The notes below the pieces were generated by a model that was given only the letters and a program-made list of their open reading frames with translations, ran no database searches and was not told the origin of the DNA. From assembly GCF_900142955.1 (NCBI RefSeq), contig NZ_FRCP01000013.1:1-64000 (forward strand): a stretch of 64,000 nt of DNA. Direction: 5' to 3'. Within the stretch, counting starts at the first letter, position 1; each line of letters opens with the position of its first letter. The DNA is from Anaerosporobacter mobilis DSM 15930 (lineage in GTDB: Bacteria > Bacillota > Clostridia > Lachnospirales > Lachnospiraceae). The translations under genes and the position numbers were made by a program. This document shows positions 18,568-28,513 of this stretch, piece after piece.

Positions 18568-19308
18568 TTAATCCATATACAATCCTTTTTTATACTCAGA
18601 AGGAGAAATTCCTTTGATTTTTTTAAATACTTTTGAGAAATATTTTTCATCATTAAATCCGATCTTGTAAGCAATCTCATAGGTCTTAAAATAATTCTGT
18701 CTTAAATACATACAAGCATGATTAACTCTAACTTCATTCAAATAATCCACGAAGCCACACTTTAATTCTTGATTAAATAAAGTAGAAAGGTATCCCGCTG
18801 ATATCGATACCTTATCTGCAACTTGTTGTAGTGTTAAGTTGTTGTAGTAATTTTCGTTAATATATTCTTTCGCTTGACTTACTACAGGATTAAGTCCTGT
18901 ATCCTTCTCATCTTCTATGTTTTTAAGTGGATATGATAACTCATCAGCATACTCAGTCAGCATCTTTAGTATATCCGATGACCTTACAGGTTTTAGTACA
19001 TAGTCCTTCGCTCCTAGACGTAATGCTTGTTGGGCATATTTGAATTCATCATACCCGCTTAGAATGATGGTTATTGGAGACAATCCCGCTAGCTTCATCT
19101 CCTTCATCACCTCAAGTCCCGTTTTAACCGGCATCTGAACATCCAAAAGAACAATATCAGGCCGATATTTTAATATCTGTTCAATCGTCTCTTGTCCATT
19201 CTCTGCTAACAGGATCTTATTAAAACGATCTGTATGTAGTTTGACGTATTTGCTTATTCCATTTCTAATCACATCTTCATCATCTGCAATTAATAATTTA
19301 ATATCCAT
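18568..19308 (-). CDS. Response regulator, YesN type (receiver plus AraC domain)
   Basis: The 246-residue protein has an N-terminal receiver (about 3-120: acidic pocket DDEDV, phospho-acceptor Asp in DIVLLDVQMP, Lys in DYVLKPVR). The C-terminal AraC DNA-binding domain spans about 150-243 (LTLQQVADKVSISAGYLS and KIGFNDEKYFSKVFKK). It shows no gap to the kinase gene upstream. Such pairs sense extracellular sugars and control the adjacent CUT1 transporter, so it most likely regulates the binding protein and permease genes in the same operon. Confidence 0.93.
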   Translation of the reverse strand: MDIKLLIADDEDVIRNGISKYVKLHTDRFNKILLAENGQETIEQILKYRPDIVLLDVQMPVKTGLEVMKEMKLAGLSPITIILSGYDEFKYAQQALRLGAKDYVLKPVRSSDILKMLTEYADELSYPLKNIEDEKDTGLNPVVSQAKEYINENYYNNLTLQQVADKVSISAGYLSTLFNQELKCGFVDYLNEVRVNHACMYLRQNYFKTYEIAYKIGFNDEKYFSKVFKKIKGISPSEYKKGLYMD

Positions 19309-21126
19309 TTAGTCAACCTCTTTACCTTCATATGGTATAATAATACTAACAGTGGTTCCTTTTCCAACTTCACTTTTAATTTGAAAACTAAAGTCTTCTC
19401 GATATTTTAGTTCAAGTCGTTCTCTTACATTCTTAATGGCATAGTGCCCAATTCTTTGGCTTGCATATCTTTTTGAATCCTCTACATTCCATATTTCATT
19501 CAGTTGTTCTTTTGACATACCTTTTCCTGTATCGCATATTCGAAATTCTATATATACCTTTTCTTTCTCTATCATAACTCCTTCCACAGTCAGCATACAT
19601 TTCGTTCCGCTATTCTCAAATCCATGTACAATAGCATTCTCAATGAAGGGTTGTAAAATCAACTTAGGAATTAATGCATTCTCAATATTAGGATCTATAC
19701 ATATCTGATAATCAAGCTTTTTAGAAAAGCGCATTTTTTGAATATGCAGATAGGTTTCAATCAAATTCTCTTCCTCTTTCACTGTTATAATACCTTTTCC
19801 CTGTCCAAGTACTAGACGAAAAAGGTTTGACAAAGCTAATATATCCTCTCCGATCTCTTCATTATCACAATCGATTGCTCTCCAATAAAGCGCATCTAAC
19901 GTATTATATAGAAAATGTGGGTTTATCTGAGCTTGTAGCGCATTCAACTCACTTTCTTTCTCGTGCAGTGCCATGACATAGTTCGTATCGATAAGTGTCT
20001 TAATATCTTCTACCATGATATTAAAACACTCTGCCACTACTCCTAATTCATCTTGGGTATTCACTGGTATCTTTTGCGTAAAGTCTCCCTTTCTGAATTT
20101 TCCCATGGCTACTGTTAATTGATTCAACGGTTTTGTTATAACATTTGATATAAATATAAAAATTGGGCACAGCCCTATTAATAACACAGCAAGTAAAATT
20201 AAGGGTGTACTGACAGATTGTCTTAACAAGTCATTAAAACCAATCCTAGGTACTACTTTACAGAAAATAAAATTATTCTTTTCTTTCTGAGCCCAAAGCA
20301 CTGTATAATCAGGTAATTCAACAACACCTTTGAGTCCTTTTTTCTTCCAGCTCAAATCCTTCGTCAAGAATGTTGTAACCCCTCTATCATGATTCCCATA
20401 TTCCAGTAACTCTTCCCCGTCGGGATTTAAGATGAGAACTCCTTCTTCCTTAGTTTGTACTGCATTCTTACACAACTCATAGAATTTATCAGAGGAAGCT
20501 CCTATTACTAAAAAACCTAACTTCTTTTTCTTAGCCAGATCAAATATTTCTCGATAAAGAACAATCTTATCGGAACGATTCGCTTGATAAATGGATTTTG
20601 TATCTTTCTTTGCGAACTGCCATAAGACCGCTCCTTTAACTTCAACTGCACTCTGATACATCTCTGAATTACGTAAGCTTTCTATATCACTAACATAAGA
20701 CGATGAATCTAAACACCTAAGATAAGGATTTACTCCATTCTCAGGATATATGGCAATTGTCTTTATGTACCCCTTTAATGCAATCATATCTAAAACAATA
20801 TTCATTGGTGCTTCATCTAACCATAATTGAAAATTCTTGTTTAATTCCTCGGAATTCGTACTTTTTAATATCCTAATTATGTCTTCGTTAACACATAAAT
20901 AAGTACATATATTCTGCATATCATTCCGAAGGACTTCTATACTATCTTCTAAACTTTGCACGGTCTGTTCCTGTGCTATGTATCTCGTTCTCTGTGTTTG
21001 ATCATAATTTCTAACTACTAACAATACACTGATTATTAATAATATTGGTGTAATAACCAAATAACTATAAAACACTAACTTTTTTCGTATATTCATATGG
21101 TTCATAATTGTTTTAACATGCTTCAT
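19309..21126 (-). CDS. Sensor histidine kinase, YesM type
   Basis: The 605-residue membrane kinase has a transmembrane helix at about 17-38, an extracellular sensor region of about 250 residues, and a second helix near 295-318. A HAMP domain follows (NQLTVAMGKFRKGDFTQKI), then a His_kinase domain with the phospho-His in QINPHFLYNTLD and an HATPase with PFIENAIVHGF and DTGKGM. GAGGG precedes the ATG at 21126. It directly follows the sugar permeases and is followed without gap by its response regulator. Confidence 0.93.
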   Translation of the reverse strand: MKHVKTIMNHMNIRKKLVFYSYLVITPILLIISVLLVVRNYDQTQRTRYIAQEQTVQSLEDSIEVLRNDMQNICTYLCVNEDIIRILKSTNSEELNKNFQLWLDEAPMNIVLDMIALKGYIKTIAIYPENGVNPYLRCLDSSSYVSDIESLRNSEMYQSAVEVKGAVLWQFAKKDTKSIYQANRSDKIVLYREIFDLAKKKKLGFLVIGASSDKFYELCKNAVQTKEEGVLILNPDGEELLEYGNHDRGVTTFLTKDLSWKKKGLKGVVELPDYTVLWAQKEKNNFIFCKVVPRIGFNDLLRQSVSTPLILLAVLLIGLCPIFIFISNVITKPLNQLTVAMGKFRKGDFTQKIPVNTQDELGVVAECFNIMVEDIKTLIDTNYVMALHEKESELNALQAQINPHFLYNTLDALYWRAIDCDNEEIGEDILALSNLFRLVLGQGKGIITVKEEENLIETYLHIQKMRFSKKLDYQICIDPNIENALIPKLILQPFIENAIVHGFENSGTKCMLTVEGVMIEKEKVYIEFRICDTGKGMSKEQLNEIWNVEDSKRYASQRIGHYAIKNVRERLELKYREDFSFQIKSEVGKGTTVSIIIPYEGKEVD

Positions 21127-21160
21127 ATTGGGTCCCTCGCAACAATTTTATTTGTTTAGA

Positions 21161-22015
21161 TCAACCTTTGACAGCTCCCATAGCTACCCCTTTTGTGATA
21201 TGTTTATTCAATAAGATATATACGATAACTGCTGGTGCCGCCGTTAATGCCATAACCGCGAACTGAACTGCATAATTAGATGAATATTGACCTGTGAATT
21301 CCAATACTGAAAACGGAAGTGTCTTCCAGGTTTGTGAACTTAGATATGTACTTGCCATTATGAATTCATTCCAGTTATTTAAGAATGTCATAATACAAAC
21401 AGTTGCAATAGAAGGCTTTAATAATGGTGTAATTATCTGAAAAACAATTCGATATATACCACATGCGTCCATAACTGCTGCTTCTTCCAATTCCACTGGT
21501 ACGCCGCCTAAAAATCCCGTCATCAAAAACATCGCTTGCGGTAATGAAAATGCAACATAAGGTATCAACAATGCCCATATTGTATCTGTTAATCCCAATA
21601 TACTATATATTTTATAATTAGGCAATAAGGTTGTATGAATAGGAATCATCATTCCAAGGAGCAATAAAGTCATAACTAAATTGCTAAGTTTCCATTTCAT
21701 TCTTTTACAAGCAAATGCAGCCATAATTGAGATAAATACTACAAAGAAAACAGCCAAGCCATTAATTAAAAAACTATTCTTTAGATAGTGTAAAAAATGT
21801 CCATCTATAAAAGCCTTCACATAGTTTCCCCATTGAATCTTCTTAGGTATTACTAGTAAGCCTGTGGTAAACATTTCATTGCTACTTGCTAACGAAAAGT
21901 TAATTAACCATACAAGTGGAAAGATTTGAATAACTGCTACTAAAATTAATATAACCCATAACACAACTCTGCCAATATGTACACTGTCATTATTCTTTCT
22001 ATTCTTTTTACTCAA
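21161..22015 (-). CDS. Carbohydrate ABC transporter permease, MalG type
   Basis: The 284-residue inner-membrane protein has six hydrophobic segments and the CUT1 EAA loop (ELEEAAVMDACGIYRIVFQIITPLLKPS, written here as a region near residues 185-212). The start is TTG at 22015 preceded by GGGGGTG; no better start is visible. It is the second permease of a CUT1 importer with the genes upstream. The C-terminal ending GVAMGAVKG is typical of the family. No ATPase gene lies in the operon; these systems usually share an MsmX-type ATPase encoded elsewhere. Confidence 0.93.
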   Translation of the reverse strand: MSKKNRKNNDSVHIGRVVLWVILILVAVIQIFPLVWLINFSLASSNEMFTTGLLVIPKKIQWGNYVKAFIDGHFLHYLKNSFLINGLAVFFVVFISIMAAFACKRMKWKLSNLVMTLLLLGMMIPIHTTLLPNYKIYSILGLTDTIWALLIPYVAFSLPQAMFLMTGFLGGVPVELEEAAVMDACGIYRIVFQIITPLLKPSIATVCIMTFLNNWNEFIMASTYLSSQTWKTLPFSVLEFTGQYSSNYAVQFAVMALTAAPAVIVYILLNKHITKGVAMGAVKG

Positions 22016-22026
22016 TTCAACACCCC

Positions 22027-22905
22027 CTATGCAACTTCTTTTTTATCCGCAAATAATTTATTCAGACACACGGTAACAATCAGACAGATTATAATAAATA
22101 CAATACCAATCGAATTACCATATCCATATTTGAATGCCTTAAATGCCTGTTTGTATAAATAGTTAGCGGCAAATTGTGTACTGTTTCCAGGACCACCATT
22201 GGTTAGAAGATAAACGGTTTCCATCTGTTTTAGGGCAGATATAATTGCCATAGTAACATTAATCTGAATGACTGGTTTCATAAGTGGTAAGGTTATTTGT
22301 AAAAAGGTAGTTTTACCATTAGCACCATCTATCGAAGCAGCTTCGTATAGTACAGGGTCAATATTCTTAATACCAGTATAATAAATTAACATTCCCCAGC
22401 CAAAACCGTGCCATATCAATACAATCAATACTGACCATATAGCTAAATCTGTGCTAAACCAATTAATTTTACCTGTATAACCAAACATCTTAAGAAAATT
22501 ATTCAATAATCCAAAATCAGGATTGTATACAAATTTCCATAGATACGCGATTACTGCTACTGATATAACATTAGGGATAAAGTAAATGCAGCGAAAAATC
22601 CCTTCTGCCTTTCCCTGTAATTTATCTAAAACAGCAGCTACGATAATTGCAATGGGATGCTGAATTACAATAAATCCAATTGCAAGAAATAATGAATTCA
22701 ATAATGATTTATGAAATACTTGATCCATCATTAACTGTTTATAGTTATCCATTCCAATAAAAGTCGCTTTACCCATACCGGAGTAATCAGTAAATCCATA
22801 ATAAACGCTTAATGCTATCGGTGCTAGAATTGCAAATACGAATACAAGAATTCCCGGGATAACAAGGCTGAATATAACTAGTTTATTACTATATAATCGT
22901 TTCAT
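22027..22905 (-). CDS. Carbohydrate ABC transporter permease, MalF type
   Basis: The 292-residue protein has six predicted membrane segments and an EAA loop around VLYEAASIDGANGKTTFLQI, plus the ETVYLLTNGGPGNST segment common in CUT1 first permeases. AAAGGAAAGC precedes the ATG. It lies 11 bases before the MalG-type gene and 74 bases after the binding-protein gene. It imports an oligosaccharide or polyol not identifiable from sequence. Confidence 0.93.
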   Translation of the reverse strand: MKRLYSNKLVIFSLVIPGILVFVFAILAPIALSVYYGFTDYSGMGKATFIGMDNYKQLMMDQVFHKSLLNSLFLAIGFIVIQHPIAIIVAAVLDKLQGKAEGIFRCIYFIPNVISVAVIAYLWKFVYNPDFGLLNNFLKMFGYTGKINWFSTDLAIWSVLIVLIWHGFGWGMLIYYTGIKNIDPVLYEAASIDGANGKTTFLQITLPLMKPVIQINVTMAIISALKQMETVYLLTNGGPGNSTQFAANYLYKQAFKAFKYGYGNSIGIVFIIICLIVTVCLNKLFADKKEVA

Positions 22906-22979
22906 ACGCTTTCCTTTCTAAAATAGCTACCTTTCCTTGTGAAAAAGTAGCTATTTTATGCAACTCTATGTATTTGCTC

Positions 22980-24362
22980 TTATTTACATGCTTTACCTAT
23001 ACTCGCAAGGAAGTCTTCTACACTTATTGAACCGTTAGATACACTTTGAATTTCACTCTCTATAGAAGCCTTAAAAGTGGAAGGTCCACAGTCGTTTACA
23101 GGTGTACCTGACACGCTTGTCGCTTTATTAACGATGTCTAGAATCTGTAATTGCAACTCAGTTTCATTACCTGTCATATATGCTGATTGATCTTGTGCTG
23201 ACATACCAACACCATTTACCCATCCATATTTTGATAATTTATCTGGTTGATACATATAATTTAAGAATTTAATTGCTTCTTCTTTCACCTCTGAATCAGC
23301 TGAAACAGCGTAGCCGCCACCATTCCATGCTGCAATATCAGTATTTTTTCCAACTCCTTCAGCTACTGTTGGCATAGTAAATACTCTTATATTGTTTCTA
23401 ATCTCTTCAGGGATATCTGCATTCAAAGCCATTGAAGCTTCCCAACTTCCCATATAAAACATAGCTGCTTGGCCGTTAGTGAATAAGTTCATTGCAGTTC
23501 CATAATCTTGTGAATCATATCCTGTTTGGAATAAACCTGCCTTTGCAGAATCTGCAAGGATTTGAGTTGCCTTAGTAAACACAGGATCAGAAAAATCTCC
23601 GTTCGCAATCGCATCTGATACGATTTGGCTACAATCTCCATTGATCTTTACCATAAGATCGGTTAGGTAAATAGCCATTGGCCATCCATCTCCACCATCC
23701 ATCGCTACTGGTGTAAGTCCTGCTCCATTAATCTTATCAGCTAAGGCAAGAAGTTCATCATAGGTTTGTGGTACACTCCATCCATTATCTTCAAACATCT
23801 TTTGATTATAGTAAAAGAACATAACATCCGTGTTTCTTGGAAGTCCGTATAATTTACCATCTTTCTTAAAACCTTCTAAAGAACCAGATACAAATCCATA
23901 ATCTGCATAATCCGCTTCTGATAACTCAGCTAAGATTCCAGCATCAAGTACTTCGTCTAAGAAAGAAGGCTGTCCCCAGATACTTACTACATCTGGCATT
24001 CCGTCCATTGCATACGCTTTAAACTTAGTTTTATATGCTTCTTCATCTAGTGCTTCCACTTCTATCTTAACATTCTGATTTTCTTTCATATATTCATCAA
24101 TAATCGTCTGTTCTACAAGTCCCTGACCATTTTTTCGATCAGGCAAATTGGAGAATAGTTTTAAAGTTACTGGTTCAGCAGTAATATCAGCTGTTGCATC
24201 TTCTTTTGTTGCATCATCGGAAGAAGCAGTATCCGCAGTATTTTCTGTATTCGCTACTGCTTTATTATTATCTGCTTTATCTTTTGATTTCGAACCACAC
24301 CCCATTACTCCAAGTGCTAGCATTGCTGTTACAAGCAATAATGATACTATCTTTCTTTTCAT
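22980..24362 (-). CDS. Sugar ABC transporter substrate-binding lipoprotein
   Basis: The 460-residue precursor has a lipoprotein signal peptide with the lipobox LGVMGC (Cys near residue 22), then a Lys/Asp/Thr/Ala-rich linker to about residue 60. A CUT1-type binding fold follows (VTLKLFSNLPDRKNG onward). Conserved parts are the YGLPRNTDVMFFYYN and AMFYMGSWEAS segments. GGGAGG precedes the ATG. It is first in the operon SBP-permease-permease-YesM-YesN, so it should be highly expressed. The ligand is unknown. Confidence 0.93.
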   Translation of the reverse strand: MKRKIVSLLLVTAMLALGVMGCGSKSKDKADNNKAVANTENTADTASSDDATKEDATADITAEPVTLKLFSNLPDRKNGQGLVEQTIIDEYMKENQNVKIEVEALDEEAYKTKFKAYAMDGMPDVVSIWGQPSFLDEVLDAGILAELSEADYADYGFVSGSLEGFKKDGKLYGLPRNTDVMFFYYNQKMFEDNGWSVPQTYDELLALADKINGAGLTPVAMDGGDGWPMAIYLTDLMVKINGDCSQIVSDAIANGDFSDPVFTKATQILADSAKAGLFQTGYDSQDYGTAMNLFTNGQAAMFYMGSWEASMALNADIPEEIRNNIRVFTMPTVAEGVGKNTDIAAWNGGGYAVSADSEVKEEAIKFLNYMYQPDKLSKYGWVNGVGMSAQDQSAYMTGNETELQLQILDIVNKATSVSGTPVNDCGPSTFKASIESEIQSVSNGSISVEDFLASIGKACK

Positions 24363-24463
24363 AATAAATACCTCCCATATTTAACTTTAATATTAACAAA
24401 TAATTACTCTCCGGAAAGTAAGTTCTTTTGTTATAGTTAAATATTAACATTCTATTATTATAA

Positions 24464-25270
24464 TTAATAGTTATCTATTTTCATAAAAGGTGTAATATTT
24501 TCGACTTCCTTTCTTGTTAACACTCTATAGTCTCCTGGCTGCAATTTCTCATCCAGTTCTAATTCACCAATTTGGAATCGCTTCAGATAGATCACATAGC
24601 AACCAATAGCCTTCAACATTCTCTTCACTTGATGCTTCTTTCCCTCTGTGATCGTTATATATCCGGATGTCACCATCTGTAGATACGTATTATTTTTCAT
24701 GTTCTTCGAATCGTACGTATAGGAAGGGATCTGTTCTTCCAATTCTTCATATCTACCACTTCGTATGATTTCTATCTTCGCTGGACAAGTGGTATTATCA
24801 TCCTCTCCGATTGAAATACCATTCTCTAATAGCGTCTTCTTGTCCTCCGTAATGGTACCTAGGCACCAGAAGAAATACTTCTTGGAAACATGATGGTTCG
24901 GATGCATCAATTGATGGTCAAATTCTCCATCGTTTGTAAGCAACAACAAACCTTCCGTATCTTTATCTAATCTACCTACCGGAAATAATCCCTTACTATC
25001 CTCTTTCGTAAAGTAATCCATAACTGTCTTGTGTTTCTCATCTATCTTTGCTGTAATACAACCCGCTGGTTTATTGAACATAATATAACGTTTACCGGGA
25101 TATACAATCACTTCATCCTTATATCTAATCTGGTCTACCTTCACGGTAATCTCTATCGCTGGGTCATATACTAACTCACCATTAACCGAAATCAATCCAT
25201 CTATTATTAAGTTTCTTACTTCTTTTCTCGAGCCTACATATGACTCTGCTAAGTATTTATCTAATCTCAT
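24464..25270 (-). CDS. rRNA pseudouridine synthase, RsuA family
   Basis: The 268-residue protein has an N-terminal S4 RNA-binding domain (MRLDKYLAESYVGSRKEV, about 1-60) and a catalytic domain with the RsuA-family motif GRLDKDTEGLLLLTNDG (catalytic Asp near residue 100). The KKHQVKRMLKAIGC segment lies near the C-terminus. It isomerises a uridine in rRNA, most likely 16S position 516. RsuA-type small-subunit enzymes and RluB/E/F large-subunit enzymes are close, so the target is inferred. It is upstream of the sugar transporter operon but likely a separate unit. Confidence 0.88.
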   Translation of the reverse strand: MRLDKYLAESYVGSRKEVRNLIIDGLISVNGELVYDPAIEITVKVDQIRYKDEVIVYPGKRYIMFNKPAGCITAKIDEKHKTVMDYFTKEDSKGLFPVGRLDKDTEGLLLLTNDGEFDHQLMHPNHHVSKKYFFWCLGTITEDKKTLLENGISIGEDDNTTCPAKIEIIRSGRYEELEEQIPSYTYDSKNMKNNTYLQMVTSGYITITEGKKHQVKRMLKAIGCYVIYLKRFQIGELELDEKLQPGDYRVLTRKEVENITPFMKIDNY

Positions 25271-25404
25271 TGTTTAATCCTTTTCTTTATCTATTATAAA
25301 ACTTATCTTATCATAACAAAATCCAACTTGATGTCAAGTTTTAACTAAACTTAACAATTAGCAACTATTACACTTTACATTCATATGATTAAATAAGGTA
25401 TGGT

Positions 25405-25468
25405 ACAATCGTATGGTTTTCCTAAGAGTAACTTGTTTGCTCTATTCCCGTTCTCTCCATACGATTGT
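25405..25468. other. 12-bp inverted repeat in the leader of the phospholipase-like gene
   Basis: ACAATCGTATGG at 25405-25416 pairs perfectly with 25457-25468 around a 40-base loop that itself contains AGAG/CTCT. It lies about 70 bases before the plus-strand TTG start. Its tail is pyrimidine-rich but lacks a clear T-run, so it could be a leader stem or an operator. Confidence 0.4.
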
Positions 25469-25539
25469 TTCCTTCCCCTTTTGTAATTGCCAATGTCAAA
25501 AGGTCATGAACAATGTTAAATATAAAGGAGGCATCAATA

Positions 25540-26337
25540 TTGCCAGCTATCTATGCACATTATCGTTTTGGTTGTGATGTAATCAAGAATACACCTCACC
25601 ATATCACGGCACTTATCATTGAATATCGTTCTTTATTCGATATTGGACTTCATGGACCCGATTTGTTGTTTTATTATAAACCTTTATTTTCAAATCCTGT
25701 AAACCGTGTAGGCTTTGGCATACATGATAAAAAGGGCCGTATATTCTTCGAACATGCTGCTGAGGTGGTGAACAATTCTTCTCACAAAGAACCCGCTCTC
25801 GCTTATCTATATGGTTCTCTTTGTCATTTTGCTTTAGATAGTATGTGCCACCCTTACATAGAAGAAAAATCAACAAATGATAACGTGAGTCATACACAGA
25901 TTGAAAGTTCCTTTGATCTTGCACTTATGCAAAAGGATTCTTATAAGCCTGCTCGTCACACTATATGCTCTTACATTAATCCCACTATGAATAGCGCAAA
26001 GTTAATATCACAATTTTATACCTCGATAAATCCCAAAGAAATCTTCAAAGCACAACAATCGTTTGTATCGTATAATCGATTTCTATATACTGCAAATAAA
26101 TTAAAACGTGGAGTTGCCTTAACTGCTTTCAAACTATCTGGTAATTATAATGATATGAAAGGCTTACTTCTACCGAAAAAGCAAACATTTGAATGCATCG
26201 ATAGTACAAATCAATTACTTCGCCTATATGATTTTGCACTTATACAAGCAGCAAATCTATTCAGTGAGATGGATCTATATCTTAGTCAAGATAAAAGGCT
26301 AAGCTCCTTGTTTGATCATACTTACGGCGCATACTAG
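25540..26337 (+). CDS. Zinc-dependent phospholipase C-like protein
   Basis: This 265-residue protein matches the bacterial zinc-dependent phospholipase C family, with the starting segment PAIYAHYRFG, FDIGLHGPDLLFYY, and the metal-ligand-like HFALDSMCHPYIE near the middle. The start is TTG at 25540, with AAAGGAGG eight bases upstream (25524-25531); an ATG at 25513 has no ribosome site. There is no signal peptide, unlike secreted phospholipases, so the role is probably intracellular and its substrate is unknown. Such proteins are common in clostridia. Confidence 0.75.
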   Translation: MPAIYAHYRFGCDVIKNTPHHITALIIEYRSLFDIGLHGPDLLFYYKPLFSNPVNRVGFGIHDKKGRIFFEHAAEVVNNSSHKEPALAYLYGSLCHFALDSMCHPYIEEKSTNDNVSHTQIESSFDLALMQKDSYKPARHTICSYINPTMNSAKLISQFYTSINPKEIFKAQQSFVSYNRFLYTANKLKRGVALTAFKLSGNYNDMKGLLLPKKQTFECIDSTNQLLRLYDFALIQAANLFSEMDLYLSQDKRLSSLFDHTYGAY

Positions 26338-26425
26338 TAGATATTTACCAACTAAATCTTCAGTTTTAAACCTATGACTCATGTAGTTGGCATCAAATTT
26401 CAATATAGGAAAAGGAGTATTTTAA

Positions 26426-27679
26426 ATGGATAAATTCAAGCTAACTAAGGCAGAGCGATCTTGGATTCTATATGACGTAGGTAATTCTGCTTTCATTCTT
26501 CTTGTTACCACATTGGTACCAATATATTTTAATAATCTTGCAGAAACTGCTAACCTCACCTCATCAGAATACCTAGCATATTGGGGATACGCAGGGTCCA
26601 TTGCAACTTTTCTAGTGGCTGTTATTGCACCACTCTTTGGTACATTAGCTGACCGACAAAACTATAAGAAGAAGATTTTCTTTATTTCTGTCATCATAGG
26701 AGCTGTAAGTTGTTCCATCTTAGGTTTCGCTGCTAATTGGTTATGCTTTCTACTATTCTTCATTCTTGCAAAGACTGCCTACTCCTCAAGTTTGGTCTTC
26801 TATGATTCCATGCTTCCTGATATAACAAAGGAGAGTAAGATGGATCTTGTATCTTCTCAGGGTTATGCCTTTGGTTATATAGGAAGTTGTGTTCCATTCA
26901 TCCTTTGTCTTATTCTTGTTCTCTTCCATGGCAAACTAGGATTAACAATGAATATTGCTATGATTTTCGCATTCTTACTAACGTCTATATGGTGGATTTT
27001 ATTCACATTTCCTTTATTAAAGCACTACAAGCAATTGAAATACATACAATCGCAGACTAGCCCTATGAAGGAAAGTTTCTCTCGCCTATATCATACATTT
27101 CGTAACATGAAGAAGCAAAAGTCCATCTTTCTTTTCCTACTGGCATTTTTCTTCTTTATTGATGGAGTATACACAATAATTGATATGGCAACCGCTTACG
27201 GTATCGCACTTGGATTTGACACTACTGGACTTTTGCTAGCGCTACTAACTACTCAAATCGTAGCCTTTCCATTCGCCCTACTTTTCGGCCGTTTGTCATC
27301 ACGTTATAATACGGCTACCTTAATGAAAGTTTGTATCTTATGCTATACAGGTATTACCCTATTCGCCGTATTCCTAAGATTCCAATGGCAATTCTGGGTA
27401 TTGGCCATATGCGTAGGTATGTTTCAAGGTGGAATCCAAGCATTATCACGTTCCTACTTTGCTAAGATTATCCCGCCAGAATGTTCAGGTGAATACTTTG
27501 GAATCTATGATATCTTTGGTAAAGGTGCTTCATTTATTGGAACAACTCTTGTTGCTGTAATTAGTCATACCTTCCATAACGAAAGTCTAGGTGTAAGTAG
27601 TATTATCATTATCTTCCTAATCGGATTCGTGTTATTTTGCAAAGCAGATCAATGCGTTCGTTCTCAACAAAGAAATTGA
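26426..27679 (+). CDS. MFS transporter, UMF1 (Atg22-like) family
   Basis: The 417-residue membrane protein has about 12 hydrophobic segments and the family start ERSWILYDVGNSAF, with the second half GGIQALSRSYFAKIIPPECSGEYFGIYDIFGKGASF being diagnostic (about residues 330-365). The yeast Atg22 relative exports amino acids from vacuoles; the bacterial substrate is unknown. AAAAGGAG precedes the ATG. The gene is a single unit that ends at a strong bidirectional terminator. Confidence 0.85.
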   Translation: MDKFKLTKAERSWILYDVGNSAFILLVTTLVPIYFNNLAETANLTSSEYLAYWGYAGSIATFLVAVIAPLFGTLADRQNYKKKIFFISVIIGAVSCSILGFAANWLCFLLFFILAKTAYSSSLVFYDSMLPDITKESKMDLVSSQGYAFGYIGSCVPFILCLILVLFHGKLGLTMNIAMIFAFLLTSIWWILFTFPLLKHYKQLKYIQSQTSPMKESFSRLYHTFRNMKKQKSIFLFLLAFFFFIDGVYTIIDMATAYGIALGFDTTGLLLALLTTQIVAFPFALLFGRLSSRYNTATLMKVCILCYTGITLFAVFLRFQWQFWVLAICVGMFQGGIQALSRSYFAKIIPPECSGEYFGIYDIFGKGASFIGTTLVAVISHTFHNESLGVSSIIIIFLIGFVLFCKADQCVRSQQRN

Positions 27680-27687
27680 TATAAAAC

Positions 27688-27734
27688 AAGAAACCAACAG
27701 AAAGTTCACTCCACGAACTTTCTATTGGTTTCTT
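27688..27734. terminator. Strong bidirectional terminator
   Basis: A 20-bp stem with one mismatch (27688-27707 with 27715-27734) and a 7-base loop lies between the MFS gene and the EAL pseudogene. Arms are A-rich and T-rich at the outside. Both genes converge here. Confidence 0.85.
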
Positions 27735-27736
27735 AG

Positions 27737-28498
27737 TCACTTTATTTGATTAATCAACTCTTTAAAATCTCTTATATCCATTGCTTTATTAAATAAATAA
27801 CCTTGTGCAGATTCACATCCAATAGACTTTATAAACTACAATTGTTGTTCATTTTCTACTCCTTCTATAACTACTTCCTTTTTAATAATATGAATTAAGT
27901 CAACTATTGCTTTTAAGATAACCTTTCCTTTTTCATTCTCTTCTAGGTCTACTAAAAATTCTTTATCTATCTTCATAACGTCTATAGGTAAATTCTTCAA
28001 GTTGGCCAGTGACGAATAGCCTTTCCCAAAATCATCCATTGCTAATTTAAATCCTTCAGCTTTTATCTTATTTATAACTTCGATATTAACAGACATTAAG
28101 GATTCTGTTATCTCTAATTCAATTAGTTCTATTGGTATTTCATATTTATATAGTATATTTTTCAACTTAGATATGTTCCCCAAGTCATTTAAAGTCATTT
28201 TTGAAAGATTAACTGATATAGGAATCGTCTTTAAACCTTGCTTCTTCCAAGTAGATAGGCTTTTACATACTTCTTCAAATATAAATAAATCTACTCGATC
28301 TACTAATTTTAGTTTTTCTAATATTGGTATAAATATCTCTGAATTTATCCTACCTTTTTTCTCATGAAACCATCTTACTAATGCCTCTCCACCTATTACT
28401 TCCTTAGTATATATATTGTACTTAGGCTGAATATAGGTTTTAAACTCATTCTTCTCAAACGCTATGAGGATATCTTTTTTCGTTACATAACCTTGCAT
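27737..28498 (-). pseudogene. EAL-domain c-di-GMP phosphodiesterase interrupted by an amber codon
   Basis: The EAL domain opens near the start (EAL at residues 38-40) and keeps the conserved SVNLS, ELEITES, DDFGKGYSS, KIDK and EGVE segments. After 220 codons there is an in-frame TAG (27836-27838). The same frame continues for 32 sense codons to a TGA at 27737-27739, encoding the expected end of the domain (GCESAQGYLFNKAM). So one nonsense change separates the last part, including the conserved Gln of the QGY motif. AGGAGG precedes the ATG at 28498. It directly follows an HD-GYP gene. The truncated product may be weak or inactive. Confidence 0.8.
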
Positions 28499-28513
28499 AA
28501 TTCCTCCAATATT

